Positions 52,989 through 61,246 of a stretch of 64,000 bases of DNA are shown here, piece by piece. Source of the DNA: Arcicella aurantiaca. GTDB taxonomy: Bacteria > Bacteroidota > Bacteroidia > Cytophagales > Spirosomataceae. Under the pieces are notes generated by a model. The model was not told the DNA's origin. It was given only the letters and a program-made list of their open reading frames with translations, and ran no database searches. The first letter of the stretch is position 1; each line of letters opens with the position of its first letter. The position numbers were made by a program, and so were the translations under genes. Location of the stretch: positions 23,661-87,660 of the forward strand of contig NZ_QGGO01000025.1 of NCBI RefSeq assembly GCF_003148625.1, written 5' to 3'.

Positions 52989-53018
52989 CTCCAACTGAAA
53001 AGTTGGAGTTTCTTTTTT
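52989..53018 (+). terminator. Terminator with GAAA tetraloop
   Basis: CTCCAACT-GAAA-AGTTGGAG followed by TTTCTTTTTT. It ends the 52362-52981 unit, 8 bases past its last stop codon. Confidence 0.9.
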
Positions 53019-53025
53019 AGATAAA

Positions 53026-53514
53026 ATGCAAAAGAAACTCATTCTTAAACGATTACAACATACGATTTTCAAAGCTAACCTTTTGAAAACTTGGGAATTT
53101 TCATTCGATAACTTTCGTGTAGAATATCTATTTCCTAAAGATTCAAAACATGATACGGTCAAAATAAAACCTCTCTCAGGTGACTTTATCGAGTGGTATC
53201 CGATATGGTTTCCAAAGTCTGAATTTGATTATCAAGTTCAAAATTCTTATGTCGTAGTCACTTATGAAGGAAGTTCAAAACGAGAAGACATAGTCTCTGG
53301 TTTGTGCGAATGGCACGGACTTTCAAAGACAATTATTGGTTGTCTTTTCTTTGGAGAAATACTAATTATCAACGCAAATAAGCCCAATAAGACGGTTTTT
53401 AAGTCATTTAATACTATTTCAAGAGTTCAATTAATTAAGCGTTTTGAGGCGATGTATCGCCGTATAGACCAAAACCTTATCGACCCAAACTGGACAAATA
53501 ACCTTAAAGCATAA
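53026..53514 (+). CDS. Hypothetical protein (162 aa), paralogue 1
   Basis: A 162-residue soluble protein, not recognised. It shares a layout with the gene at 53762: L-RL--TI-KA--LK at the N-terminus, a Y-P-W/F block in the middle, the GL-x2-HGLSK-x-II-x2-LFFG region, then RFE-x2-Y and a final I-x-P-x-W/F-T. This suggests a local duplication. It is preceded by the terminator at 52989 but has no clear own promoter. Stop overlaps the next ATG (TAATG). Confidence 0.68.
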   Translation: MQKKLILKRLQHTIFKANLLKTWEFSFDNFRVEYLFPKDSKHDTVKIKPLSGDFIEWYPIWFPKSEFDYQVQNSYVVVTYEGSSKREDIVSGLCEWHGLSKTIIGCLFFGEILIINANKPNKTVFKSFNTISRVQLIKRFEAMYRRIDQNLIDPNWTNNLKA

Positions 53515-53738
53515 TGGCAGATTATTTATACAAGGACTTACCCCTAAAGTTTAATGGAGGTAAATCATTTGAGAATTTACAAGTTGGAGATACTCTCGAA
53601 GTTAGACTCGTAGAATTGGAATGTGACTTTATATTTTTTTGGGGAAAGTTGAATTCCGTTAAATGTAATAAGATAGAATTACAGTTGAAGCCTGTGAATG
53701 ATGCTTACGGAATGACTCAGGTTTTCATATTTCTTTAA
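53514..53738 (+). CDS. Hypothetical protein (74 aa)
   Basis: A 74-residue protein with beta-strand-rich pattern (DLPLKFNGGKSFENLQVGDTLEVRLVELECDFIFFWGKLNSVK, broken by turns). Not recognised; it might be a small barrel. It sits between the two paralogues, with one base shared with the first. Confidence 0.6.
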   Translation: MADYLYKDLPLKFNGGKSFENLQVGDTLEVRLVELECDFIFFWGKLNSVKCNKIELQLKPVNDAYGMTQVFIFL

Positions 53739-53761
53739 ACCAGCCAAATATTTAAAATAAC

Positions 53762-54214
53762 ATGGAATTACAACTCGTATTAGAACGCCTTGCCTTTACC
53801 ATAGAAAAGGCAAAAGAATTGAAGCCAGAGCAGTTTAATTACGCTTGTTATGTCCGATACTTTGACTATAATAATCATTGTGGGACAGTTTGTTGCGTTG
53901 TGGGGCATTATCCCAATTGGGGAATCATTGGATTTCGCTATGTGAAAAGTGTTGAAGAACCTCCTATCATGATAGTTAAATATGGTGACTTTGGGGATGT
54001 TAGTGCAGGATTGATTTTTTATCATGGTTTATCGAAAGAAATTATTGATTTCCTTTTCTACGGATTCAATGTTGAACACTCCTTATTCCAGACCATTAAC
54101 GACGAATTTGAAGACCAAAATGTTTGTCTTGGGTTGGATGAAGTGATTCAACGCTTCGAATACGTCTATGAACTATTGAAAACGGAGCAAATAACGCCTG
54201 ATTTTACCGCTTAA
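53762..54214 (+). CDS. Hypothetical protein (150 aa), paralogue 2
   Basis: A 150-residue relative of the gene at 53026 (same order of LxRLxxTIxKAxxLK, YPxW, GLxxxHGLSKxxIxxLFxG, and RFExxY elements). The two differ in most other positions, so the split is old. Function unknown. Confidence 0.68.
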   Translation: MELQLVLERLAFTIEKAKELKPEQFNYACYVRYFDYNNHCGTVCCVVGHYPNWGIIGFRYVKSVEEPPIMIVKYGDFGDVSAGLIFYHGLSKEIIDFLFYGFNVEHSLFQTINDEFEDQNVCLGLDEVIQRFEYVYELLKTEQITPDFTA

Positions 54215-54300
54215 TTCGTGCGACAGCCTATTGGTTTATCTAAGGCTCGATAGTTCCCGCAAACCTCAAAGAATTCGATAAAGACACAAAAATTACCCAA

Positions 54301-56001
54301 ATGAGACAATACGATATACTTGGTGGTGAAACCGAAATCAAAGAACATAGACGCAAACGTAGAAAAGTTGTGTCTCAGTCGAATAATGCTGTTGTTCCGA
54401 ATAACACGACCACTACGAATGTCCCAAGAACGAAACCAGTAACCGTTACGACTACTCAGAGAGAAAATACCTTAGTCGCCACAATTGAAAAAAAGGTATC
54501 GCTAAAGAATCACCAAATCGTTACGACTACCCATTACATTCCAGAGTTCAAAAGTCAGCATGAAAATTCAAGAGAAAACGTGAAAGGGAATACTGGTGAG
54601 TATAACGGTTATATGTCAAGAAATACAGGAAGATATGTGGACAGAATTATTGAAAACTGGTTGACAGCCATCGAGTTAAACCAAGAAAATAAACAAAAAG
54701 ACTACAATGACCAGGTCTATGTAACATTTCTGACTCTTACACTGCCATGCAAACAAGTTCACGGAGATAATTACATCAAAAATCAATGTCTGGACCCGAT
54801 GATTGAGTGGTTGAGAAGTTCAGAAAAGAAAAATAAGCGAAGTGGAGCAGGTGTTGACGCTTATTTGTGGAGAGCCGAAAGCCAAAAAAACGGAGATATT
54901 CACTTCCACTTGATTCTTGATAGATGGGTTGTGGCTGATTTGGTCCGCAACAAATGGAATCAAATCATTGAGCGATTGAAATACGTCACGATGTACAAAA
55001 AAACGCAAGAATACATTTACCGTGACGGTTTCAAGTTCAGAGAAGAACAGGCTCAAAAACAGATTGAAAGGCTTCAATATGTTCTTCAAAACGCTATCGA
55101 AGACAATAAAATGATTCCAGACACGAAGTACGTTAATCACCCAATGGTTCGGGAAACGCTTAATCAAATCATCAACGATTATAGAATGATGCCAGCAGCC
55201 GAAAAAAAGAAACTCTCTGGCTTTGGTCTGAGTGACGAAGTAGCGAGAATGTTGGTGTACAAGATGCAATTGAAAGCTTACGAAATCGGTAAAAATGAAG
55301 GCTGGTCGAACCCTAACACCACTGATATTCACAAGCTTGGCAACATTAGTTCTATTAGTGCTTACATCAAAAAGTACGTTTCAAAATCGGACATTGTAGA
55401 GCCAAAACTTGAGAAAAATCAAAGAGCCTTAATCAAAGAGCAGGATGGAAAGAGACGCATTTATACCCTTCGAGAAGGTGGAGATTGGGACAATTTACTC
55501 GATTACTACGATGAAAATGCTCCTCTTTACGAGATAACATTTACCTCAAGAAAGGTTAGAGGCAGGATTTGGGGCAAAAGCAGAAACCTATCAGACGGAG
55601 CAGATGGGAAGAAAATACAAGCTGCTCAATTCGTTACCGAAACCAAAATCATCGCTGACGATGTGGTTTGGGGTAGGCAAATAACTCGCTGGAGTACCAA
55701 TGATGACGTTTCGGAGTATGTAGAAAATGTAAAGCAGGAGATTCCAGAAGAAGAAGTTAAAAGGATTGCAGAAATCATTCAAAGTGATTACTGCGAGGTG
55801 ATTCCACTCGGAAAATATGCGGTAAAAGTCCATCACAAAACCAAAAAGAAGCTTAAATACTTCAAGCCAATCAAACAGGTTGAATTCCTGCATAAAGTGA
55901 GTCCAGCCTTAGAAAAGCGGTATTTAGCCCATTACGATAATATTTTTCAAATGATTTACGGAAGCAATTCCGATACGAGTACCACACAGATTGCAGCGTG
56001 A
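54301..56001 (+). CDS. HUH endonuclease, rolling-circle replication-associated protein
   Basis: A 566-residue protein with the marks of a replication initiator of the HUH superfamily. Motif 1 may be VTFLTLTLP (about 140-148), motif 2 is DIHFHLILD with H201 and H203 as metal ligands, and motif 3 is AYIKKYVSK with Y355 and Y359, so it is a two-tyrosine enzyme as in phage phiX174 gpA and P2 gpA. It should nick one strand and stay linked to the 5' end. The N-terminal 110 residues are low-complexity (Thr/Asn/Arg-rich). It is the largest gene of the element; its stop overlaps the next gene's GTG. Confidence 0.82.
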   Translation: MRQYDILGGETEIKEHRRKRRKVVSQSNNAVVPNNTTTTNVPRTKPVTVTTTQRENTLVATIEKKVSLKNHQIVTTTHYIPEFKSQHENSRENVKGNTGEYNGYMSRNTGRYVDRIIENWLTAIELNQENKQKDYNDQVYVTFLTLTLPCKQVHGDNYIKNQCLDPMIEWLRSSEKKNKRSGAGVDAYLWRAESQKNGDIHFHLILDRWVVADLVRNKWNQIIERLKYVTMYKKTQEYIYRDGFKFREEQAQKQIERLQYVLQNAIEDNKMIPDTKYVNHPMVRETLNQIINDYRMMPAAEKKKLSGFGLSDEVARMLVYKMQLKAYEIGKNEGWSNPNTTDIHKLGNISSISAYIKKYVSKSDIVEPKLEKNQRALIKEQDGKRRIYTLREGGDWDNLLDYYDENAPLYEITFTSRKVRGRIWGKSRNLSDGADGKKIQAAQFVTETKIIADDVVWGRQITRWSTNDDVSEYVENVKQEIPEEEVKRIAEIIQSDYCEVIPLGKYAVKVHHKTKKKLKYFKPIKQVEFLHKVSPALEKRYLAHYDNIFQMIYGSNSDTSTTQIAA

Positions 56002-56231
56002 TAAACGATAATCCCATACACAAGACAATCGGAAACTGGAAGGTTCACATCACTGGTGACATCTCTAACGACACAGAATGTTTTGAGATAACTTTTGATA
56101 GACTTACCGAACAAAACTGGTTCTTGTTTGCAGTGGGTGTTGGCTGGGGAATGGATTTTATAGAAGCATATTTTGAAGCTGCTCAACTCATTGGATTAGA
56201 CACAGTAACATTTCAACTTAATCATCAGTAG
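55998..56231 (+). CDS. Hypothetical protein (77 aa), GTG start
   Basis: A 77-residue protein starting with GTG at 55998 that overlaps the TGA of the HUH gene (GTGA). It is beta/alpha-mixed (GNWKVHITGDISNDTECFEITF; VGVGWGMDFIEAYFEAAQLIG) and unrecognised. Coupling suggests expression with the replication protein. Confidence 0.6.
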   Translation: MINDNPIHKTIGNWKVHITGDISNDTECFEITFDRLTEQNWFLFAVGVGWGMDFIEAYFEAAQLIGLDTVTFQLNHQ

Positions 56232-56232
56232 C

Positions 56233-56499
56233 ATGGACAATAGACGATATTTCTTTATAAGTTTTTGGGTAACTCTGGAAAATAAATCATCAATTATCAG
56301 TTCTTCTGGATTTATACAAAACTCGAAAAAACATCCTACCAGAAAAGAATTGGAAGAAAAACAGACAGATTTGATTTTGAGACAATACGGAATAAAACCT
56401 TCAAAAATTCACCTTATCTCAATCTCAGAATTTAAGTGTCGGAAAGATTACCTCAATTTCTTAGAGGTTAGCGATTTTCACCCATTTTCAGAAAACTAA
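56233..56499 (+). CDS. Hypothetical protein (88 aa)
   Basis: An 88-residue protein, unrecognised, with an N-terminal beta strand (RYFFISFWVTLENKS) and a charged helix (TRKELEEKQTDLILRQYG). It follows the 77-aa gene after one base and its stop abuts the ATG of the next gene. Confidence 0.6.
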   Translation: MDNRRYFFISFWVTLENKSSIISSSGFIQNSKKHPTRKELEEKQTDLILRQYGIKPSKIHLISISEFKCRKDYLNFLEVSDFHPFSEN

Positions 56500-56895
56500 A
56501 TGGACTTAAACAAAGAATACAATCAGCTACAAGTTTTACTGAAGAAGTCGGCAGAATGTCAAATGTATTCAGCCGAAAGAATCGTAAAAATAAAGCTCCA
56601 AGAAGTTGCAGCAATTGCCCACTTATTCGGATATGATTTTGAATTTTGGCAAGAAACAGGACTTTGGCGAAAGTATCAAGACGTTCCAATTCAAACGCAA
56701 GCCGAAAATAAAACGCTTCCAGAAACGCATGCCGTAGAAACGTTTAAAACGGAAAATATTAGTGTACAAGCGTTTCAAAGCAATAATGCGGTTTGTGAAT
56801 CATGTTCAAAAGCTTTTGAAAGAAAACGGAAAACGCAACGCTTCTGTACGCCAAAATGTAAAAACGATTTTCATAATTCTAAGAAACATGAATGA
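56500..56895 (+). CDS. Protein with C-terminal zinc-finger-like Cys cluster (131 aa)
   Basis: A 131-residue protein. The N-terminal 65 residues are helical; the C-terminus holds CESCSKAFERKRKTQRFC followed by TPKCKNDFH, a four-cysteine zinc-ribbon-like motif of the kind seen in phage and replication-linked proteins. Its last 8 bases overlap the methyltransferase start (ATGAATGA at 56888-56895), suggesting coupling. Confidence 0.68.
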   Translation: MDLNKEYNQLQVLLKKSAECQMYSAERIVKIKLQEVAAIAHLFGYDFEFWQETGLWRKYQDVPIQTQAENKTLPETHAVETFKTENISVQAFQSNNAVCESCSKAFERKRKTQRFCTPKCKNDFHNSKKHE

Positions 56896-58453
56896 AATAA
56901 ACGAACCACTATTTCTATTAGTTGACCTTTTTTGTGGAGCAGGAGGAACAACGCTTGCCTTCGAAAAGTCGAAAATTAATGGAAGAAAAACCACAAAGGT
57001 TTTAGCCTGTGTCAATCACGATAAAAATGCCATCGAAAGCCATTGGCTCAATCACCCGGACGTAAAACATTTTGAAGAAGATATTCGGACACTCGATTTA
57101 ACTGATTTAATTGAAATTGTTCAAAAGGCTCGAATCCAATACCCAAACGCAAAATTGATTCTCTGGGCATCACTTGAATGTACCAATTTTTCAAACGCCA
57201 AGGGTGGAAAACCACGTGATGCCGACTCCCGAACATTGGCTTGGTGCTTACCCAGATACATTCAAGCATTAGGTCCTGATTCGGTAATGATTGAAAACGT
57301 AGTAGAATTTATGGCTTGGGGGGAAATGGACGAACATGGCAAACCAATTTCAAGAGATAAAGGTACTGAGTGGTGGAAGTGGAAGGAGTTTATTAAAGAC
57401 CAATTCAATTACAGAGACGAATGGCGAAAGTTGAACTCAGCGAATTACGGAGCTTATACCTCAAGAAACCGTTTGTTCGGGATTTTTGCCAAAGATGATT
57501 TTCCGATAAGTTTTCCAGAGCCGACCCATTCCAAAAATTTGAAGTCCAATTTATTCCATAATATTCAACCGTGGAAGCCAGTCCGAGAAGTATTGGACTT
57601 GGAAGATGAAGGGACTTCAATTTTTGATAGAACAAAGCCACTTGCCGACAAAACCATAGAGCGAATTTTGGCAGGAATGATAAAATATGTCGCTGGTGGA
57701 GATACTGCATTTATTCAAAATTATTATTCAGGCAATCCAGAACATAAGGTAAGTAGCATCAATGAGGTTTGTGGCACTATCACCACCGTTCCGCATCAAA
57801 GCTTGGTAACTGTCAAGAAATCGGAAGCTGCTTTTATGATGAAGTACATGGGAAACAACGTGAAAACAGGCATCAACAACGGAAAGTCACTTGATGAACC
57901 TTGCCTTACCATCACAACCCAAAACAGACTGTCAGTAGTATTTCTGAAAAAGTATTACTCAGGTGCAAATAATCATCAAAGCATAGATGTACCTGCTGGA
58001 ACGCTTAGAACACACGATTCATTCGGCTTGGTTAATTGTAAGTTTCTGCTCAATCCTCAGTACCAAAGTAAAGGACACTCAATTGATAAACCATGCTTCA
58101 CATTGATTGCCAGAATGGACAAAGCTCCGCCTTACATGGTATCAACAGTAGCAGGAAATCCAAAAGTACAAATTAAACCAGAGGATTCGGAATCAATGAA
58201 GAAACTCAAAACTTTCATGGTTCAGTACGGAATTGAGGATGTCATGCTGCGAATGTTGAAGATAGTTGAGTTGAAACGAATTCAAGGTTTTCCTGCCAAT
58301 TATCAACTCGTTGGTTCTCAAGCAGACCAAAAGAAATTCATTGGTAATTCAGTTGAACCGCACACTGTAATGTCATGGGTCAACTCAACCGCCGAAGCTT
58401 TACTCAAGATTAATCAAAAAAGTATATCAAATCAATTAACAATAAATCAATAA
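56888..58453 (+). CDS. C5 DNA cytosine methyltransferase with variant motif IV
   Basis: A 521-residue protein; I start at the ATG at 56888 (MNEINEPLFLLVDLF...), since the frame upstream runs inside the zinc-finger gene. Motif I DLFCGAGG (13-20), motif IV region WASLECTNFS with the catalytic cysteine C98, ENV motif VI (136-138), motif VIII YTSRNRLFG, and motif X GNSVEPH are in place. Where most enzymes have PPCQ, this has LECT, a form also found in some phage-linked relatives. It has no linked restriction enzyme, so it more likely protects the element's DNA or regulates it. Confidence 0.9.
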   Translation: MNEINEPLFLLVDLFCGAGGTTLAFEKSKINGRKTTKVLACVNHDKNAIESHWLNHPDVKHFEEDIRTLDLTDLIEIVQKARIQYPNAKLILWASLECTNFSNAKGGKPRDADSRTLAWCLPRYIQALGPDSVMIENVVEFMAWGEMDEHGKPISRDKGTEWWKWKEFIKDQFNYRDEWRKLNSANYGAYTSRNRLFGIFAKDDFPISFPEPTHSKNLKSNLFHNIQPWKPVREVLDLEDEGTSIFDRTKPLADKTIERILAGMIKYVAGGDTAFIQNYYSGNPEHKVSSINEVCGTITTVPHQSLVTVKKSEAAFMMKYMGNNVKTGINNGKSLDEPCLTITTQNRLSVVFLKKYYSGANNHQSIDVPAGTLRTHDSFGLVNCKFLLNPQYQSKGHSIDKPCFTLIARMDKAPPYMVSTVAGNPKVQIKPEDSESMKKLKTFMVQYGIEDVMLRMLKIVELKRIQGFPANYQLVGSQADQKKFIGNSVEPHTVMSWVNSTAEALLKINQKSISNQLTINQ

Positions 58454-58457
58454 AATC

Positions 58458-59267
58458 ATGTCTTGGAAAGAACTAAGAAACGAAATTGACGAAAAGTCAG
58501 TAGTACCTAAAATTAACCCAGTAAAGGTAATTCAAGCTAAAAAAGTGGACGGAATTATGAAGTTTCGTGAATACGAACTCGAAACAAAGCTTGAAACATT
58601 AACCGATATTGGCACCGTCAGAACAGGCGTTTACATCGGTCATTATTACAAATTGGAAGTGTATTCAAAGATTGATGAAGCTTCTATCAATTCAACGCCA
58701 TATTTCAATAAAACGGATTCTGTAAAACTTTACTGTACCAAAAGAGATACTCGATTGAGCCAGTCAGTAAAAGATTTTAAAGGTTCTGCCGAAAATGCCC
58801 GAGAGCATATCAAGGCTTTAACTGGTGACTGTAAAACTTTTGCAATTGTGGTGATTGCTACGAAAGACGGTGTCTTTGAAATCAAAACAAATCCTTCAAT
58901 TTTCTTATGCGATGAAAAGAAATTTATCAAGCATTGTGAAGACTACGAGATTTCATACAAGCCAGTCTGCTACAATCCTGATATTTATTTAGAGTTACCG
59001 CAAAAATGGCGAGAAATGGATGCTCAATACTACCCTTCTTTTATTGCAGTTGAGCTAACTCAAAGACCAATTACTGACGCACTTGCCAATATTTTGAAAC
59101 TAAGAGAGGTTTGTCAAAACTTTATTGATTTCAAGAAATACGTAAAGTCTGGTCAGGTTTATAACCAAGTTGAACAGCCAGCCACTCCAAAACCAGAAAG
59201 TCCAAGTTTCGCTCCAGTTCCTACATTCCCAACGAATAATGCTGGAGATGATGACCTACCATTCTAA
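58458..59267 (+). CDS. SSB-tailed protein, putative element single-strand DNA-binding or recombination protein
   Basis: A 269-residue protein. The body (about 1-225) is not clearly recognised. A Pro/Ser-rich flexible linker follows, and the C-terminus ends GDDDLPF, the exact form of the SSB tip that binds SSB-partner proteins. The layout (globular part, linker, tip) and its place beside the HUH initiator and methyltransferase support a role at single-stranded DNA in replication, though no OB fold could be confirmed by eye. It starts 4 bases after the methyltransferase. Confidence 0.68.
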   Translation: MSWKELRNEIDEKSVVPKINPVKVIQAKKVDGIMKFREYELETKLETLTDIGTVRTGVYIGHYYKLEVYSKIDEASINSTPYFNKTDSVKLYCTKRDTRLSQSVKDFKGSAENAREHIKALTGDCKTFAIVVIATKDGVFEIKTNPSIFLCDEKKFIKHCEDYEISYKPVCYNPDIYLELPQKWREMDAQYYPSFIAVELTQRPITDALANILKLREVCQNFIDFKKYVKSGQVYNQVEQPATPKPESPSFAPVPTFPTNNAGDDDLPF

Positions 59268-59279
59268 CGATTTCTCACA

Positions 59280-59786
59280 ATGACAAAAGTTATCACATTT
59301 TCAAGAAGTTTTCCAAAGTACCACTCGGACTTTGGAAAACCTACTGAGTTTGCAGACAAGATTCAACTCGGTTTAGGAAAGGCAAATCTCTTAGAACTTT
59401 CAAAAAAATACACGGTTCTTCCTGCTCCCAAATTTCACACCATTCGGAAAGGACATCGCTGGAAAGTTGGAGATAAGTTTTCTCCAAGAGAATGGTCAGA
59501 CAAGCCATATTGTAGCAAACAGAACTCTTTGGGAGATGATTTAGAGATTGTTAAGATTTGGAATTTTGCGGTTGATTTTGAAGATGATTTTTCTCTAAGC
59601 TGGTGGATTTATAATGAATATTTTGATACTCAAAATTATAAACTATTAACTGAAAAAGAATTGGAAGTGATTGCTAAAAATGATGGACTTTCATTACAAC
59701 AATTTATTGACTGGTTTACAAAAACACCCAAATTTAAAGGTTTTGAAGGACAAATCATTTGTTGGAACGAATCAATCAAATATTGA
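59280..59786 (+). CDS. ASCH/PUA-like domain protein (168 aa)
   Basis: A 168-residue protein. The central KFHTIRKGHRWKVGDKFSPREWSDKPYCSKQ segment resembles ASCH-type RNA-binding domains common in phage and mobile elements. The C-terminal LSLQQFIDWF...FEGQIICWNE is a common end for such proteins. ASCH domains are thought to bind RNA; a role with the element's tRNA is only a guess. Confidence 0.68.
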   Translation: MTKVITFSRSFPKYHSDFGKPTEFADKIQLGLGKANLLELSKKYTVLPAPKFHTIRKGHRWKVGDKFSPREWSDKPYCSKQNSLGDDLEIVKIWNFAVDFEDDFSLSWWIYNEYFDTQNYKLLTEKELEVIAKNDGLSLQQFIDWFTKTPKFKGFEGQIICWNESIKY

Positions 59787-59787
59787 A

Positions 59788-60036
59788 GTGGAAATACAAA
59801 CTGACTTATTCGGCAACAAAATTAAAATCCTCTCAAATGGAAAAGTTCAAAAAGGAAACCCAATGGTCACCAGATGGGGAGCAGACAAACAGAACCGAAC
59901 TTGTAAAACCTGTAAACACCTGTATTACAAGTCTTTCTCAAAACGATACTATAAATGTGAACTCAGAGGAGATACCAACGGAACTGCAACTGACCACAAA
60001 GTCAACTTTCCCGCCTGTTCACAGTATAACGATTGA
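59788..60036 (+). CDS. Small Cys-rich protein (82 aa), GTG start
   Basis: I start at the GTG at 59788, one base after the preceding stop, giving MEIQTDLFGNKIKI. Upstream in-frame codons overlap the ASCH-like gene and are likely not used. The C-terminal half has CKTCKHLYYKSFSKRYYKC and a last Cys in FPACSQY, a four-Cys pattern for one zinc, as in small phage proteins. Function unknown. Confidence 0.68.
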   Translation: MEIQTDLFGNKIKILSNGKVQKGNPMVTRWGADKQNRTCKTCKHLYYKSFSKRYYKCELRGDTNGTATDHKVNFPACSQYND

Positions 60037-60063
60037 TTTCTCCCAAATAAAACGCTAAAAATC

Positions 60064-60321
60064 ATGGAAAAAATTAAAGAATATTTAAAATTAAACGGAT
60101 TTGATAATCATGGAAGGAGGGGAATAAAATGGGGTAAAACTATCAATAATAGTAGGCTTCCTGTAATTGTTTTTGTTTCAGTTTATCAAAGCAAACGCTG
60201 GCATATCGCTGTAAATGACGTTGAAGATGAATATCTGTTTTTGAATGCCATTAATATTTTGGAAACGGAAGATGAAGACAAAGTAATTAAACTGCTTGAT
60301 GCTTTAATTGGAAATGGATAA
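60064..60321 (+). CDS. Hypothetical protein (85 aa)
   Basis: An 85-residue protein, unrecognised. It mixes strands (PVIVFVSVYQSKRWHIAV) and an acidic C-terminal helix. Its last 8 bases overlap the next gene's ATG at 60314. Confidence 0.6.
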   Translation: MEKIKEYLKLNGFDNHGRRGIKWGKTINNSRLPVIVFVSVYQSKRWHIAVNDVEDEYLFLNAINILETEDEDKVIKLLDALIGNG

Positions 60322-61234
60322 ACCGCTTGTAGTTCTTTGGGTTGGCGGTGGACAGGATTCAACCGCCTTACTTTACAAGTTTGCCTTTGATAGTTTTTTC
60401 AGAGAGAAATGGTTGAAAAATGATGCCAAGTTAGTGGCGATAATGGCTGACACAGGCGATGAATATCCAGAAACCTACGAACACGTTGAATTTCTGAAAC
60501 TGTTTTGTGTGGAAGCCAACATCGAGTTTCATTTCATCACTCCAGACATGGGCTTTCATGGTAGAACTTGGCAATCACTCAGTCACCAAATGGATTTGAA
60601 TTCCACCATTATGTCAGTTGCCTTCCCAAAATCTTGTACTGACAATTTGAAGATTAAAGTCTGCTACAATTTTTTAGAAGATTATTTGAAAAAATACTAC
60701 GGCTATCAAGGTAAACGAAAACGTGCTTTTTATGAATATCGGCAACAATTCGGGAAGTTAGTGTCAATCATTGGGTTTGCCAAAGGTGAAGAAAACAGAA
60801 TGGCGGTAAATCCTCAACTCGATTTATTTCCCGAAACGCTAAAAGATGACCGACCAGTGTATATGCAAAAATGTGTGGAGCATTTTTACCCATTAATAGC
60901 TATGTTGATGGACAGGTTTGATTGTCAGGATTATATCAGAAGTTTGGACATGAAAGTTCCACAGCCTTCCAACTGCATGATGTGTCCTTTCCAGAACGAA
61001 GCTGAGGTTGTGTACTTACATAGATTCTACCCAGAGCGTTGGCAAATATGGGTAGCAAAGGAAAAAGCAAAACTCTTGAAAAATCAATCGAAGGAACGAA
61101 ATCTTGGCGTAAAGGGGGAGATACCACTCGAACAATTTTTACAAGAAGCCTTGAAAAAGTACGGACATTGGAGCGATGCACAACTGAAAAATTATAGAAT
61201 GACTCATGGACATTGTGTAAAATCTAAAATTTAA
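60314..61234 (+). CDS. PP-loop ATPase of the PAPS-reductase family
   Basis: A 306-residue protein; ATG at 60314 is preferred over TTG at 60308. The N-terminal PP-loop is WVGGGQDSTALL (G11-S16), for adenylation of a substrate with release of pyrophosphate. A C-terminal CMMCPFQNE (C221, C224) may hold a metal or sulphur. Family members include PAPS reductase, DndC of DNA phosphorothioation, and tRNA-thiolation enzymes; it has no DndD/E neighbours, so a Dnd system is not supported. Phages often carry such genes. The presence of a tRNA in the same element leaves tRNA thiolation as a possibility. Confidence 0.82.
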   Translation: MDKPLVVLWVGGGQDSTALLYKFAFDSFFREKWLKNDAKLVAIMADTGDEYPETYEHVEFLKLFCVEANIEFHFITPDMGFHGRTWQSLSHQMDLNSTIMSVAFPKSCTDNLKIKVCYNFLEDYLKKYYGYQGKRKRAFYEYRQQFGKLVSIIGFAKGEENRMAVNPQLDLFPETLKDDRPVYMQKCVEHFYPLIAMLMDRFDCQDYIRSLDMKVPQPSNCMMCPFQNEAEVVYLHRFYPERWQIWVAKEKAKLLKNQSKERNLGVKGEIPLEQFLQEALKKYGHWSDAQLKNYRMTHGHCVKSKI

Positions 61235-61246
61235 TTAAACTGAGTT

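Noticed and set aside
54820..55332. 170-codon minus-strand frame
   Set aside because: Antisense to the HUH replication gene, with no recognisable protein features.
59759..60058. 99-codon plus frame
   Set aside because: It overlaps the Cys-rich gene at 59788, whose CxxC...C...C pattern matches small phage proteins; the other frame has no such features.
60314..61234. DNA phosphorothioation (Dnd) system
   Set aside because: Only the PP-loop protein is present; no DndA, DndD, DndE or DndB-like genes are next to it.
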